Part shown: piece by piece, positions 53,453 to 62,949 of the stretch | How positions within the stretch are numbered: the stretch's first letter is position 1 | How the letters are laid out: every line of letters starts with the position of its first letter | Origin: Paenibacillus albus | GTDB lineage: Bacteria; Bacillota; Bacilli; Paenibacillales; Paenibacillaceae | DNA: 64,000 bases | Assembly (NCBI RefSeq): GCF_003952225.1 | Contig: NZ_CP034437.1 | Span: 5,222,501 to 5,286,500, forward strand | Reading direction: 5' to 3' | Translations under genes and position numbers: made by a program | The notes under the pieces: generated by a model | The model's input: only the letters and a program-made list of their open reading frames with translations | Databases searched by the model: none | What the model was told of the DNA's origin: nothing

Positions 53453-56107
53453 TTATTTCGCTTCATACCAATTGTCGCCGTAGCTGACATCCGCTCTGAG
53501 CGGCACACTAATCTTCAGCGCGCCTGCCATCACTTGCGGCACGAGTGTCTTCATCAGTTCCAATTCCTCCTGCGGAACTTCGAAGACGAGCTCATCGTGT
53601 ACCTGCAGCAGCATCCGGCTGCGCAAGCCGCGCGCGCGGAGTTCCTTGTCCATGTTAACCATAGCCAGCTTAATAATATCCGCCGCCGTGCCTTGAATCG
53701 GCGTATTCATCGCTGTCCGTTCCGCGAATGAACGGATATTGAAGTTCGACGCATGGATATCCGGCAAGTAACGGCGGCGATCCAGGAGCGTCGTCACATA
53801 GCTGTTCTCCCGCGCCTGCACGACGATATTGTCCATGTAAGCCCGAACCCCTTGGAACGCGGCAAAATATTGCTCCTTGAACCTTGCCGCCTCATCCCGC
53901 GTAATGTTCAAGTTGTTCGAGAGGCCGAAGTCGCTGATGCCGTAGACGATACCGAAGTTGACCGCTTTGGCTTGGCGGCGCATGTTCGAATCCACCTGAT
54001 CCGCGGTTACGCCGAACACGTCCATCGCCGTCTTCGTATGGATGTCGATGTCTTTGATGAACGCTTCCTTCATATTCTCATCGCCGGAGATCTCCGCAAG
54101 GACGCGAAGCTCGATCTGCGAATAGTCGGCTGCGAGTATGGTCCAGCCCGGCTCCGAAGGCACGAACGCCTTACGAATGCGGCGGCCTTCCTCGAGTCGG
54201 ATCGGAATGTTCTGCAGATTCGGGAATTGGCTCGACAGACGGCCCGTCGCGGCAATCGTCTGCCGGTAATACGTATGCACCTTGCCCGTATCGCGGCGAA
54301 TCTCCTTCAGCAGCCCTTCCACGTACGTCGACTGCAGCTTCGCCAGCTGGCGGTAGTGCAGAATCAAGCCGACGATCTCATGATATGGCGCCAGCTTCTC
54401 CAATACTTCCGCATCGGTGGAGTAGCCGGTCTTCGTCTTCTTCCACGCCGGCAGATCAAGCTTCTCGAACAGTACTTCGCCCAGCTGCTTCGGCGAATTA
54501 ATGTTGAATTCCATGCCCGCATGCGTATAGATATCGCTCATATATTGCGCAATATTGCGCTCTAGCTCTGCGCCGAGGTCTTCGAGCACGGCAGGGTTCA
54601 CCTTGATACCCTGCTTCTCCATGCCTGCAAGCACAACCGCAAGCGGCTGCTCGAGCTCGTAGCAAAGCTTGCTCATCTGGCCCTTCTCCAGCTCCTCCGT
54701 CAGAACCGGAACGAGCCTGCGAACCGCGTCCGCCTTCGCTGCCAGATGCGCGGCAAGCACGTCGCTGCCCGGCACCTGGAACTTCGCTCCCTTGCCATAT
54801 ACCGCCTCATCCGACTGAATCGCCGCAAGCTTATAGCGTGCGATTAGAGCAGCCAGCGTCAAGCTCGTATCGGTCGGGTCGAGCAAATAGGCGGCGAGCA
54901 TCGTGTCGAGCTCCACACCGCGCAGGTCGATGCCCATCCAGTGCAACGTCAGCTCTGCTTTGTGCAAGTCATAGCCCTTCTTCGGCGCATGCTCATCTTC
55001 CAGCCAAGCGCGGACAGGCGCGGACAATGTCGTTCCCATCAGCTCGTCATAGGTCACCGTCAGAATGCGGTCGCCACTAGCGACCGCAATGCCGATCAGC
55101 CGAGCTTGATGCGGATTGTCGCCGATCGCTTCGATATAGATGCTCTCCGACGCTGCAAGCAGCTTCGAAACCTCGCTCGCCGGCAAACCGCTGAGCGATA
55201 AGATCTCATAATTGGCTTCAGCTGCCGGTACAGCCGTGCTGCCAACTTCAGACAAGCCAAGACGCTCAATGAGCGACTTGAATTCCAGCTTGCGGAACGC
55301 ATCGCCGAGCGCCGCATCGTCATAGCCGTTGTAAACAAGCTCGTCCGCTTGATGCTCAAGCGGCACTTCACGGTAGATAGTCGCGAGCTTCTTGCTCATC
55401 ACGGCGCTTTCCTGATGCTCCTCGACCTTTTCCTTCATCTTGCCCTTCAGCTCATTCACGCCCGCAATAACGCCTTCGACGCTGCCGTATTCATGCAGCA
55501 GCTTCAGTGCTGTCTTCTCGCCGACACCCGGAATGCCCGGGATATTATCGGACGTATCGCCCATGAGCCCTTTCAGATCAATAATCTGCAGCGGTGTCAG
55601 GCCATAGCGCTCGTTAATCTCAGCGGGATCGTAGCGCTCAACATCGCTAATCCCTTTACGGGTGAGCGCAATCGTTACATTGTCCGAAGCAAGCTGCAGC
55701 ATATCTTTATCCCCGGAGACGACGACCGTCTCGATGCCGCCTTCATCCGCAATCCGGCTGAGCGTTCCGATAATGTCGTCAGCCTCGTAGCCCGGCAGCT
55801 CATACTGTGCAATGCCGAAAGACTTCAATAGCTCCTTTAAGACTGGGAACTGCTCGGACAGCTCCGGCGGCGTCTTCTGACGTCCACCTTTATACTCAGC
55901 ATAACCCTCATGACGGAATGTGGTCTTCCCTGCATCGAACGCTACTAGCATATGCGTCGGTTTCTCATCCTCAAGGAGCTTCAGCAGCATCGTTGTAAAG
56001 CCGTACACGGCATTCGTATGCATCCCCGCCGAATTGGTCAGCTGCGGCAGTGCGAAGAATGCCCGATATATGATACTGTTGCCGTCGATCAATATCCATT
56101 TCGCCAT
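53453..56107 (-). CDS. polA: DNA polymerase I
   Basis: 884 residues. The 5'-3' exonuclease domain (1 to about 290: MAKWILIDGNSIIYRAFF, GYEADDIIGTL, DLKGLMGDTSDNIPGI), an exonuclease-like central domain without the Glu/Asp catalytic set (as in Bacillus Pol I), and the polymerase domain with motif A (DYSQIELRVLA), motif B (RRQAKAVNFGIVYG) and motif C (VHDELVFEV). It fills gaps and removes RNA primers. The start is the ATG at 56107; 61 upstream codons in the open frame have no homology. Confidence 0.98.
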   Translation of the reverse strand: MAKWILIDGNSIIYRAFFALPQLTNSAGMHTNAVYGFTTMLLKLLEDEKPTHMLVAFDAGKTTFRHEGYAEYKGGRQKTPPELSEQFPVLKELLKSFGIAQYELPGYEADDIIGTLSRIADEGGIETVVVSGDKDMLQLASDNVTIALTRKGISDVERYDPAEINERYGLTPLQIIDLKGLMGDTSDNIPGIPGVGEKTALKLLHEYGSVEGVIAGVNELKGKMKEKVEEHQESAVMSKKLATIYREVPLEHQADELVYNGYDDAALGDAFRKLEFKSLIERLGLSEVGSTAVPAAEANYEILSLSGLPASEVSKLLAASESIYIEAIGDNPHQARLIGIAVASGDRILTVTYDELMGTTLSAPVRAWLEDEHAPKKGYDLHKAELTLHWMGIDLRGVELDTMLAAYLLDPTDTSLTLAALIARYKLAAIQSDEAVYGKGAKFQVPGSDVLAAHLAAKADAVRRLVPVLTEELEKGQMSKLCYELEQPLAVVLAGMEKQGIKVNPAVLEDLGAELERNIAQYMSDIYTHAGMEFNINSPKQLGEVLFEKLDLPAWKKTKTGYSTDAEVLEKLAPYHEIVGLILHYRQLAKLQSTYVEGLLKEIRRDTGKVHTYYRQTIAATGRLSSQFPNLQNIPIRLEEGRRIRKAFVPSEPGWTILAADYSQIELRVLAEISGDENMKEAFIKDIDIHTKTAMDVFGVTADQVDSNMRRQAKAVNFGIVYGISDFGLSNNLNITRDEAARFKEQYFAAFQGVRAYMDNIVVQARENSYVTTLLDRRRYLPDIHASNFNIRSFAERTAMNTPIQGTAADIIKLAMVNMDKELRARGLRSRMLLQVHDELVFEVPQEELELMKTLVPQVMAGALKISVPLRADVSYGDNWYEAK

Positions 56108-56231
56108 TAGAGTGGCACACCTCACCTTATTTTTCCTACTGTTTATCATAGCATAAAGCAAACAAGCTTTCCCACCAAAGACGCGAGACAATCCGCGTTC
56201 TCTTGTGAAAAAGCCTGATCCATGTTCCCGA

Positions 56232-57401
56232 TTAACCGATTGTCGGTCTTGGCCGTCCGAGCAGGTAGCCCTGCGCATATTGCACGCCAAGCTCCTTTAC
56301 AAACGTAAGCTCCGCTTCCTCTTCAATGCCCTCCGCGACGAGCGAGATGTTCATCTGCGCCGCCAGCTCGGTGAAGGTATGTACGAGATGACCTTTCATA
56401 TCGTCTTGATGGATGCCGCTGATGAGCGATCGGTCGATCTTAATGTAGTCCGGCTTCAGCTCGACGATGGATTGCAAGGACGAGTAGCCCGCTCCCGCAT
56501 CATCAATCGCGATCTGGTAGCCCTGGCTGCGATAATGCTCAAGCAGCTTCTTCGCTGAGGCGAAATCTTCAATCGAGCTGCGCTCCGTTATCTCGAATAC
56601 GACATGATGCGGCGACAGCCCGTACTGCTCAAGGAGCAGAAGCGTCTGTCCTGGCGTGAAGGTCGGGTCATGCATAATCTGCGCCGTAATATTAATGAAC
56701 AGCTTTTGTCCGGCTGCCAGTCCCGTGCTGCATTCAATCGCTCGCTCCCTTGCAAGCCTGTCAACCGAGTAAGTAAGCCCTTCTTCCGCGGCAAAATCAA
56801 ACAAAGGCAGCGGTCCGTCAAACCAGCGCTGCGTCGGCACCCTTGTCAGCGCTTCGTAGCCATAGGCCGCATCGGTTCCGCACTGCAGCGAAATAATCGG
56901 TTGATACACCGGCTGGATGAGGCGTCCATGCAAAATCTGATCCAGCGTGCGCCGCTTCAGGCCGCGCTCTGTCGCACTCGTCGACTGGCCGTGAATAATG
57001 GCTTGTTTAATGCCTTCATACATCCGCTCCTGCTCGGAACGAATGCCGCTGTCGAGAATCGATACGCCGGCATGAAGACTTAGCTCCGGCACTTTACCGC
57101 CGAATACCGCATTAACGAACTGCTGCTCCCAGTTCTGTCTCAGCTGGCTGCCAAGCTCTAGGAGCTGCTCTTCCATCAGTTCCCTCCCTACATAAGGCAG
57201 CTTGATACAGACGAACAGATCGTCCCGCAGCCATAGTCGCGATACTCCGCTAAGCTCCTCCGGCTTCTGCTCCTGCAGCAGCCGCTCGGCGAACGGTTTC
57301 CACCCGGCCTGCAGCCTGCCGCTAATTTCTGCTTGCTCCTGAGCCTTGCCATGCCAAGCGAAATAGATGATCCCCATCAGCTCATTATTTGTTGCTATCA
57401 C
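56232..57401 (-). CDS. EAL-domain cyclic-di-GMP phosphodiesterase
   Basis: 389 residues, soluble. A short N-terminal region (about 1-150) precedes the EAL domain: YEALTRV as the EAL motif, NITAQ, FEITERS, DDAGAGYSS, IKIDRSL, VAEGIEEE and YAQGYLLGRP. All metal-binding and catalytic residues of active EAL domains are present, so it should hydrolyse c-di-GMP. GTG start with GAGAGGG 6 nt upstream, 13 nt after the stop of the GGDEF gene, so the two form an operon. Confidence 0.93.
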   Translation of the reverse strand: MIATNNELMGIIYFAWHGKAQEQAEISGRLQAGWKPFAERLLQEQKPEELSGVSRLWLRDDLFVCIKLPYVGRELMEEQLLELGSQLRQNWEQQFVNAVFGGKVPELSLHAGVSILDSGIRSEQERMYEGIKQAIIHGQSTSATERGLKRRTLDQILHGRLIQPVYQPIISLQCGTDAAYGYEALTRVPTQRWFDGPLPLFDFAAEEGLTYSVDRLARERAIECSTGLAAGQKLFINITAQIMHDPTFTPGQTLLLLEQYGLSPHHVVFEITERSSIEDFASAKKLLEHYRSQGYQIAIDDAGAGYSSLQSIVELKPDYIKIDRSLISGIHQDDMKGHLVHTFTELAAQMNISLVAEGIEEEAELTFVKELGVQYAQGYLLGRPRPTIG

Positions 57402-57414
57402 ATTATTCCCTCTC

Positions 57415-58959
57415 TCAGATGCTCTCAGGTACTTCGGCTGCAACATAGGCACTTCCGCTCACCGCCTTCGCCTGTTTCTTCAATCTAGCAGCGGCCTGCG
57501 AGATCATCGCTGTCGTCAACTTGTTCTCTCCATCCCACTGCAGCAGCGACAACGATAATGTAACGCCGTCTTGCTCCACCGCTTTGCCGCTTCGGTCCGT
57601 AACCACAGAGCTGACCTTTGCACCCTGATGATAGGCACCGACTCCCCCGTCAAACCGCGCAATCATATACTTGCAAAGCTTGCTTGGATCTTCCGTCTCC
57701 GACAATACGATGAAGTCATCCCCACCGATATGGCCGACAAAATCACGCTGCTCCCCCGCTAGCCGAGTCACATCCTCCATCACGGAGGCGAGAAACCGAA
57801 TCAGCTCATCGCCTTGGCTGAAGCCGTAGCAATCGTTGTACCATTTGAAATAATCCAAATCGCCATAGATGATCGAGAATGGCTTGCCTGCGTCGATCCG
57901 CCGCTGCATCTCTCGCTGAATCGTGGCATTGCCAGGCAATCCGGTCAGCGGATTCGCGGTCCTTGCTTCCTCGGTGCGCAGCTGTGTCATGCATTCCAGA
58001 ATGGAACGAATGGATGCCGCGCCAATCAGCTTCTCGTTCCTTGTAATGATGACTACGTGATATAACCTTGAAATATCACGAGCCATCGCCTGCTGAGCCA
58101 CCTGCTCAACAGTCAGGTTCGCATCGACAACGAGCGCCTCTTCATCCATCATTCTTGTAATGGAGCGGTTCCAATAAAGCGGCAAGCCGAACTGTCCGGC
58201 GAGCAGCTGATTCATATTCTCCTTCATGACAAGCCCAAGCGGCTTGCCTTCACTTGCAATCACCGCGCCTTGCACATGCGTGTTGATCTCGAACATACGC
58301 GCAAGATCCGACACAAGCGAGCTTGGAGCAAACGTTGGAATTGGCTTCGCAAGCGCTCCAATTAAGAACGGCGCAGGCGACTCCATGTGCAGTCCTTTGG
58401 ACCCGGTGCTGCTGCCCCAGCTCCATTCCCGCTGTTCCATGCTTCGGCTGCCACTTGCAAAAGCATCCTGCTCCGTTGCCGCCGCTGCTTGTTCGTTCGC
58501 TACGTTTTGCCCTAGAAGCTGCTGCTGCAGCATTGAGTTTACGGCTTCTCTAATTCCTTTGTAGATGGTCGCTTCCGCCGATCGGCCGGTCGTAGAAGGA
58601 ACTGCCGACGCGAAGCCGATGATGACTTTGCTGTCCTTGACGCCTCCACGCTCTTCTAAGCCTTCATACCCACTGAGCAGCTTGCTCTGAAGAGTATCAA
58701 CAGCACTCCTCAGCAGCTTGTCCAGCTTCGCTTCGGACTTGCCTCCTCGCTGCAAGAAGAAGAAATAATCATTTTCCATCTTGTACCGCCACACCAGTCC
58801 GCGCTGCTCCACAACCCATTCTGACATCGCTTCTTGAACCGACAAAGGCACGATCGCGGATAAATGCGCGATGATAATTCCGATGCCTCCGCTGAACAGC
58901 CTCTCTCGAAGGCGCTGGATCATTGTGCGGTCTAATAGCCCATATCCTACTTCGTCCAC
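57415..58959 (-). CDS. GGDEF-domain protein with CBS-like region
   Basis: About 514 residues. The N-terminal part (1-190) is of unknown fold, then a CBS-pair-like region (about 215-330: ASEGKPLGLVMKENMNQLL and ITRNEKLIGAASIRSILE), then a GGDEF domain with NPLTGLPGN, YGDLDYFKWYND and HIGGDDFIVL. The signature is GGDDF, with Asp in place of the usual Glu, and the inhibitory site is EQRD rather than RxxD, so activity is plausible but not certain. It is upstream of an EAL protein, a classic synthesis/breakdown pair. GTG start with AAAGGTGG 7 nt upstream. Confidence 0.88.
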   Translation of the reverse strand: MDEVGYGLLDRTMIQRLRERLFSGGIGIIIAHLSAIVPLSVQEAMSEWVVEQRGLVWRYKMENDYFFFLQRGGKSEAKLDKLLRSAVDTLQSKLLSGYEGLEERGGVKDSKVIIGFASAVPSTTGRSAEATIYKGIREAVNSMLQQQLLGQNVANEQAAAATEQDAFASGSRSMEQREWSWGSSTGSKGLHMESPAPFLIGALAKPIPTFAPSSLVSDLARMFEINTHVQGAVIASEGKPLGLVMKENMNQLLAGQFGLPLYWNRSITRMMDEEALVVDANLTVEQVAQQAMARDISRLYHVVIITRNEKLIGAASIRSILECMTQLRTEEARTANPLTGLPGNATIQREMQRRIDAGKPFSIIYGDLDYFKWYNDCYGFSQGDELIRFLASVMEDVTRLAGEQRDFVGHIGGDDFIVLSETEDPSKLCKYMIARFDGGVGAYHQGAKVSSVVTDRSGKAVEQDGVTLSLSLLQWDGENKLTTAMISQAAARLKKQAKAVSGSAYVAAEVPESI

Positions 58960-59063
58960 GTGCATCCACCTTTAGGTATCCAGTCATATAATAGGTGCTT
59001 CCAAACATTACTATTGTAGGACATGTATGTGATGGGAACATGAAGCACTGTTAAATTCATGTA

Positions 59064-59112
59064 AAATAAAAAGATCCGCGCCGCTTATCGCATAAGCAGC
59101 ATTCGGATCTTC
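59064..59112 (-). terminator. Terminator of the pst operon
   Basis: Minus-strand stem AGATCCG.GCTGCTTAT/ATAAGCGGC.GGATCT followed by TTTTTATTTT. Confidence 0.93.
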
Positions 59113-59115
59113 GAT

Positions 59116-59883
59116 TCAGCCGAATCGGCCGGAAATATAATCATTCGTCGCTTTCTCTGACGGGTTCGTGAAGATTTTGTCCGTTCTGTCGTACTCGACG
59201 ACTTTACCCATGTAGAAGAACGCTGTCTTGTCAGAAACGCGCGCAGCTTGGTGCATGTTGTGCGTGACGATGACAATCGTATAATCCTGCTTGAGCTCGG
59301 AGATCAATTCCTCTACCTTCGCCGTCGATACCGGGTCAAGCGCTGATGCCGGTTCGTCCATCAGGATGATCTTCGGCTGAACCGCGATGGAGCGCGCGAT
59401 GCACAGACGCTGCTGCTGACCACCGGACAGCGCGAGTGCGGAATTGTGAAGACGGTCCTTCGTCTCATCCCACAGCGCAGCTTTGCGGAGGCAATCCTCA
59501 ACGATATGATCTAGCTGTTTCTTGTTCTTGATTCCATGATAGCGAGGACCGAAAGCGATGTTCTCGTAAATCGATTTATGAAAAGGATTCGGGCGCTGCC
59601 ATACCATGCCGATCTTCTGACGAAGCAGAACGACGTCAACGCCTGGCTCATTAATGTTCTGGCCATCAATCCAAATTTCCCCAGTAACACGTGCATTGTC
59701 AATCGTATCATTCATCCGGTTCAAGCTGCGCAGGAATGTGGATTTGCCGCAGCCGGAAGGACCGATTAGCGCCGTTACTTCACGAGGAGCGAAATCAAGC
59801 GAAACACCTTTGATCGCTTCTTTCTCGCCATAGTACACATGAACATTTTTTGCTGACAAGCCTTGTGTTTGTACAGTTTGCAC
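59116..59883 (-). CDS. pstB: Phosphate ABC transporter ATP-binding protein
   Basis: 255 residues. Walker [10 protein letters not shown] (about 38-46), signature LSGGQQQRL, Walker [12 protein letters not shown], and the PstB-specific NRMND after Walker A. It energises phosphate uptake. GTG start with GGAG about 12 nt upstream; final gene of pstSCAB. Confidence 0.97.
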   Translation of the reverse strand: MQTVQTQGLSAKNVHVYYGEKEAIKGVSLDFAPREVTALIGPSGCGKSTFLRSLNRMNDTIDNARVTGEIWIDGQNINEPGVDVVLLRQKIGMVWQRPNPFHKSIYENIAFGPRYHGIKNKKQLDHIVEDCLRKAALWDETKDRLHNSALALSGGQQQRLCIARSIAVQPKIILMDEPASALDPVSTAKVEELISELKQDYTIVIVTHNMHQAARVSDKTAFFYMGKVVEYDRTDKIFTNPSEKATNDYISGRFG

Positions 59884-59901
59884 GAGATTCTCACTCTCCT
59901 C

Positions 59902-60789
59902 TTATTTGGTCGCTGTAAATTTACGGTGCAGGTACCTTCCGAACCATCTAGCTCCGAAGTTGAAGATCAGCACCATAATGATCAATACTGCTGAAGCGCC
60001 TGCTGCGATTTGCGCTGCATCCGGTGCGAGTCCTTCGCTGTTAATTTTCCAGATGTGCACAGCAAGTGTCTCAGCCGGTCGGAACGGGTTTAGCGGCGAA
60101 CGCGCGTCGAGCGGGTTCCAGTTTGTGAAATCAAGACGAGGCGAGCTCATGCCGGCTGTGAACAGCAATGCTGCTGCTTCACCGAATACACGGCCTGCTG
60201 CAAGAATAGTACCTGTCACAATAGCAGGTGTTGCGATCGGCAGCATAACCGAAGTGATCGTCTTCCAGCGAGAGAGGCCAAGCGCAAGGCTTGCTTCCTT
60301 CTGCTCACGCGGAACACCCTTCAGTGCTTGCTCCGTAATACGAACCATTAGCGGTAAGTTAAAGACAGTAAGCGCCAGTGCGCCTGAGAATAACGAGAAG
60401 CCAAGACCAAACAAGTTAACGATAACGAGCAAACCGAACAATCCGATAACGATCGACGGGAACGAGGAAAGCACTTCAACGATCAAGCGGATCGTGTCCG
60501 TCAGACGGCCTGCTTTTGCATATTCACTCATATAAATCCCGGCGCCAAGGCCGAGCGGTATTGTAATGATCAGTGTTAGAACAAGCAAGAATAACGAGTT
60601 GAACAATTGCGGTCCGATACCGCCGCCAGCCTTAATCGTCTGCGGTGCAGAGGTTAAGAAATGCCAGCTGATATGACCAATACCACGGAAAATGATGTAG
60701 CCGAGCAAGCCCGCAAGAATCAATACGATGAATGCGGAGACAACGTAGATGACCCCAGTTGCGATGCGATCTGCAGTTTTTGCGTTCAT
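59902..60789 (-). CDS. pstA: Phosphate ABC transporter permease PstA
   Basis: 295 residues with about six helices. The cytoplasmic loop EQALKGVPREQKEASLALGL is the EAA-type motif, and EVLSSFPSIVIGLFG is a PstA landmark. It forms the membrane pore with PstC. The start overlaps the pstC stop by 4 nt (ATGA), and AAGGAG precedes it. Confidence 0.97.
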   Translation of the reverse strand: MNAKTADRIATGVIYVVSAFIVLILAGLLGYIIFRGIGHISWHFLTSAPQTIKAGGGIGPQLFNSLFLLVLTLIITIPLGLGAGIYMSEYAKAGRLTDTIRLIVEVLSSFPSIVIGLFGLLVIVNLFGLGFSLFSGALALTVFNLPLMVRITEQALKGVPREQKEASLALGLSRWKTITSVMLPIATPAIVTGTILAAGRVFGEAAALLFTAGMSSPRLDFTNWNPLDARSPLNPFRPAETLAVHIWKINSEGLAPDAAQIAAGASAVLIIMVLIFNFGARWFGRYLHRKFTATK

Positions 60790-61724
60790 CGATTTTTTCT
60801 CCTTTCAAGGAAGCGGACTACAAACACGAATACGAACGTCATTGCAAGTAGAATGAGTGCCAAAGACCAAAGTGCATTGTTATGTGCAGAGCCCATTACG
60901 GTGTTACCCATATCAAGTGTAATAACGCTAGTCAGCGTCGATGCCGACTGGAACAGCGAGTGCGGGATGTGCGGCGAGTTACCAATAACCATCTGAACGG
61001 CAAGTGCTTCACCGAATGCACGCGACATGCCGAGTACAACGCCTGTCAGAAGCGATGGCAATGTTGTCGGAATGACGATGCGGTAAATGGTTTGCCAGCG
61101 AGTTGCGCCAAGCGCGTAAGAGGCTTCTTTGAGACCTGCGGACAAGCCCGAAAGAGCATCTGTAGCAATTGTCGTGATCGTCGGCAGAATCATCAGCGAT
61201 AGCACGATTGCGCCTGCTGCAATACCGATCCCTTGACCTGGGAATATCGCACGAAGTGCCGGAACGACTACGCTTAGTCCGACAAATCCGAATACAACTG
61301 AAGGAATGCCTGCCAGCAATTCAATAACCGGCTGCAGAATACGTTTGCCGATACCGGGCATAATTTGTGTCATGAACACTGCCGCACAGACACCTAGCGG
61401 TGCAGCGATCAGTGCCGCTAACAGAGAAGTACTGAATGAGCCGAATATGAATGGCAAAGCTCCATACAGCGGAATGTCGCCTTCAGGATCCCATTTCAAT
61501 CCACTAAGCAGCCCGCTGAGGCTGATGCCATCACTAAAGAATGTAGTCAAACCACGGGAAGAAACGAAATATACGATAGCTCCGATTGTCACGACGAGCA
61601 CGAGAATACAAAGCGTCGTATACACCTTACCTACCCATTCTTCAACTAAATGCGGTTTAACGACTTTTCTTGCTCTATTTGCAGTCTGTACAAAATGTTT
61701 ATCATTAGCAGCGGGCCGCTCCAT
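60786..61724 (-). CDS. pstC: Phosphate ABC transporter permease PstC
   Basis: 312 residues. Landmarks: LLAGIPSVVFGFVGL and the EAA-like loop DALSGLSAGLKEASYALGAT. It partners with PstA. The start is the ATG (MERPAAND) with GGAGAAGGG upstream; the longer frame reaches back into the intercistronic hairpin and is rejected. Confidence 0.96.
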   Translation of the reverse strand: MERPAANDKHFVQTANRARKVVKPHLVEEWVGKVYTTLCILVLVVTIGAIVYFVSSRGLTTFFSDGISLSGLLSGLKWDPEGDIPLYGALPFIFGSFSTSLLAALIAAPLGVCAAVFMTQIMPGIGKRILQPVIELLAGIPSVVFGFVGLSVVVPALRAIFPGQGIGIAAGAIVLSLMILPTITTIATDALSGLSAGLKEASYALGATRWQTIYRIVIPTTLPSLLTGVVLGMSRAFGEALAVQMVIGNSPHIPHSLFQSASTLTSVITLDMGNTVMGSAHNNALWSLALILLAMTFVFVFVVRFLERRKNR

Positions 61725-61766
61725 GGATTTCTCCCCTTCTCCGAAACGTTTTCTTATGACTGGATG

Positions 61767-61800
61767 AAGCAAGAGGCACAATGATTCTACCTCTTGCTTT
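61767..61800 (-). terminator. Intercistronic stem-loop between pstS and pstC
   Basis: AAGCAAGAGG/CCTCTTGCTT hairpin without a U-run. Such a hairpin between pstS and pstC commonly protects the abundant pstS message, while letting some transcription continue. Confidence 0.6.
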
Positions 61801-61822
61801 CATCATTCATGCTATTTACTTC

Positions 61823-62761
61823 TTACTTCGTGATGTTACCAGCAGCATCGCGTTTTACTTGCATTTTGCCAACTGGGATGTAGCCAAGCTCAACTACGTC
61901 AGCGTTTTGGATTTCGTCGCTCATCAGGTAATCGATGAAAACTTTTGCTACTTCGTTCGGCTCGCCTTTTGTATATACGTGCTCATAAGCCCATACTGGA
62001 TATTTACCAGATACAATGTTATCTTCTTTAGGTTCTACGCCGTCATACTTAACTGTTTTTACAGTGTCATCCAGGTAGGAAAGTGCAAGGTAACCGATAG
62101 CGCCTGGTGTTTCAGCAACAAGTTTCTTTACAGTACCTGAGGAATCTTCTTGGATCGAACCTTGAATGTCTTCGGACTTCGTGCCAAGTGCGAACTTTTC
62201 AAATGTTTTACGAGTACCGGAGCTGCTTGGACGGTTAACGATTGTAATTTTTTGATCTTTACCGCCTACGTCTTTCCAGTTCGTTACTTTGCCAGTGAAG
62301 ATATCAACCAATTGTTGTTTTGTCAGTGAATCAACCGCAATTTCTTTGTTTACTACAGTAGCCATTGCAACAACTGCTACTTGGTGGTCAACCAATTCTT
62401 TTGCTTTATCTGCATCTGCATCAACGAACTTCTCTTCAGCGAAGATATCGGAGTTACCGAGATCTGCTTGACCTGCGGATACTTGAGTCAAACCAGTACC
62501 GCTGCCGCCGCCTTGAACTTGAACTGTGATGCCGGAGTATTTCGAATCATCCATGAACTTCTTCGAAACTTGCTCAACGAGTGGTTGAAGCGCTGTGGAG
62601 CCTGCTGCCAGAAGCGAACCGCTAAGTGCTGCGCCGCCAGTGTTTGCATTACCTGTGTTCGTTGTACCGCCATTATTGTTAGAGGACTCATTTTTAGAGC
62701 CACAAGCCGCCAGACCGATTGTCAACATTAGTGCAACTACTACGAGTAATACCTTTTTCAT
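61823..62761 (-). CDS. pstS: Phosphate-binding lipoprotein PstS
   Basis: 312 residues. Lipoprotein signal with LAAC cleavage (VALMLTIGLAACGSKN), then a two-domain periplasmic-binding fold. GSTALQPLVEQVS and GGGSGTGLTQVSAGQ are phosphate-binding loops, and IVNRPSSSGTRKTFEKF contains the Arg/Ser contacts. First gene of pstSCAB. A strong AAGGAGAAACTAACGAA SD. Possible PhoP-type repeats lie upstream. Confidence 0.98.
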   Translation of the reverse strand: MKKVLLVVVALMLTIGLAACGSKNESSNNNGGTTNTGNANTGGAALSGSLLAAGSTALQPLVEQVSKKFMDDSKYSGITVQVQGGGSGTGLTQVSAGQADLGNSDIFAEEKFVDADADKAKELVDHQVAVVAMATVVNKEIAVDSLTKQQLVDIFTGKVTNWKDVGGKDQKITIVNRPSSSGTRKTFEKFALGTKSEDIQGSIQEDSSGTVKKLVAETPGAIGYLALSYLDDTVKTVKYDGVEPKEDNIVSGKYPVWAYEHVYTKGEPNEVAKVFIDYLMSDEIQNADVVELGYIPVGKMQVKRDAAGNITK

Positions 62762-62830
62762 TTCGTTAGTTTCTCCTTCCGCTCCTAGCGGTTATTTGTT
62801 TTGCTTACAGGACTAATATTACGCCTCTCT

Positions 62831-62858
62831 TATTAATGTGATATTTTCGATGTGTTAA
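62831..62858 (-). promoter_or_regulatory. Possible PhoP-binding repeats upstream of pstS
   Basis: On the minus strand the hexamers TTAACA (62853-62858), AAAATA (62842-62847) and TTAATA (62831-62836) are spaced 11 bp apart, as in Pho-regulon direct repeats (consensus TTAACA). Only the first matches fully. Confidence 0.3.
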
Positions 62859-62892
62859 CGGAATGATAAAAATATATAGACAAATTGAATTT

Positions 62893-62906
62893 TGAAACCG
62901 TTTACT
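62893..62906 (+). promoter_or_regulatory. Catabolite-response-element-like site between pstS and lysR
   Basis: TGAAACCGTTTACT matches 13 of 14 cre positions. It lies 135 nt from pstS and about 45 nt from the LysR gene, so either could be affected. The same sequence, differing at one position, occurs at 53282. Confidence 0.45.
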
Positions 62907-62949
62907 ATATATTTGTTTTATAAATTAATGATTTAGGGGATTAATTATT

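Noticed and set aside
53753-54565. 270-codon open frame antisense to polA
   Set aside because: High-GC antisense shadow of a conserved gene; no ribosome binding site or recognisable protein.
56108-56290. 61 extra N-terminal codons of polA
   Set aside because: The conserved MAKWILIDGNS start is internal and the upstream sequence is not homologous to Pol I.
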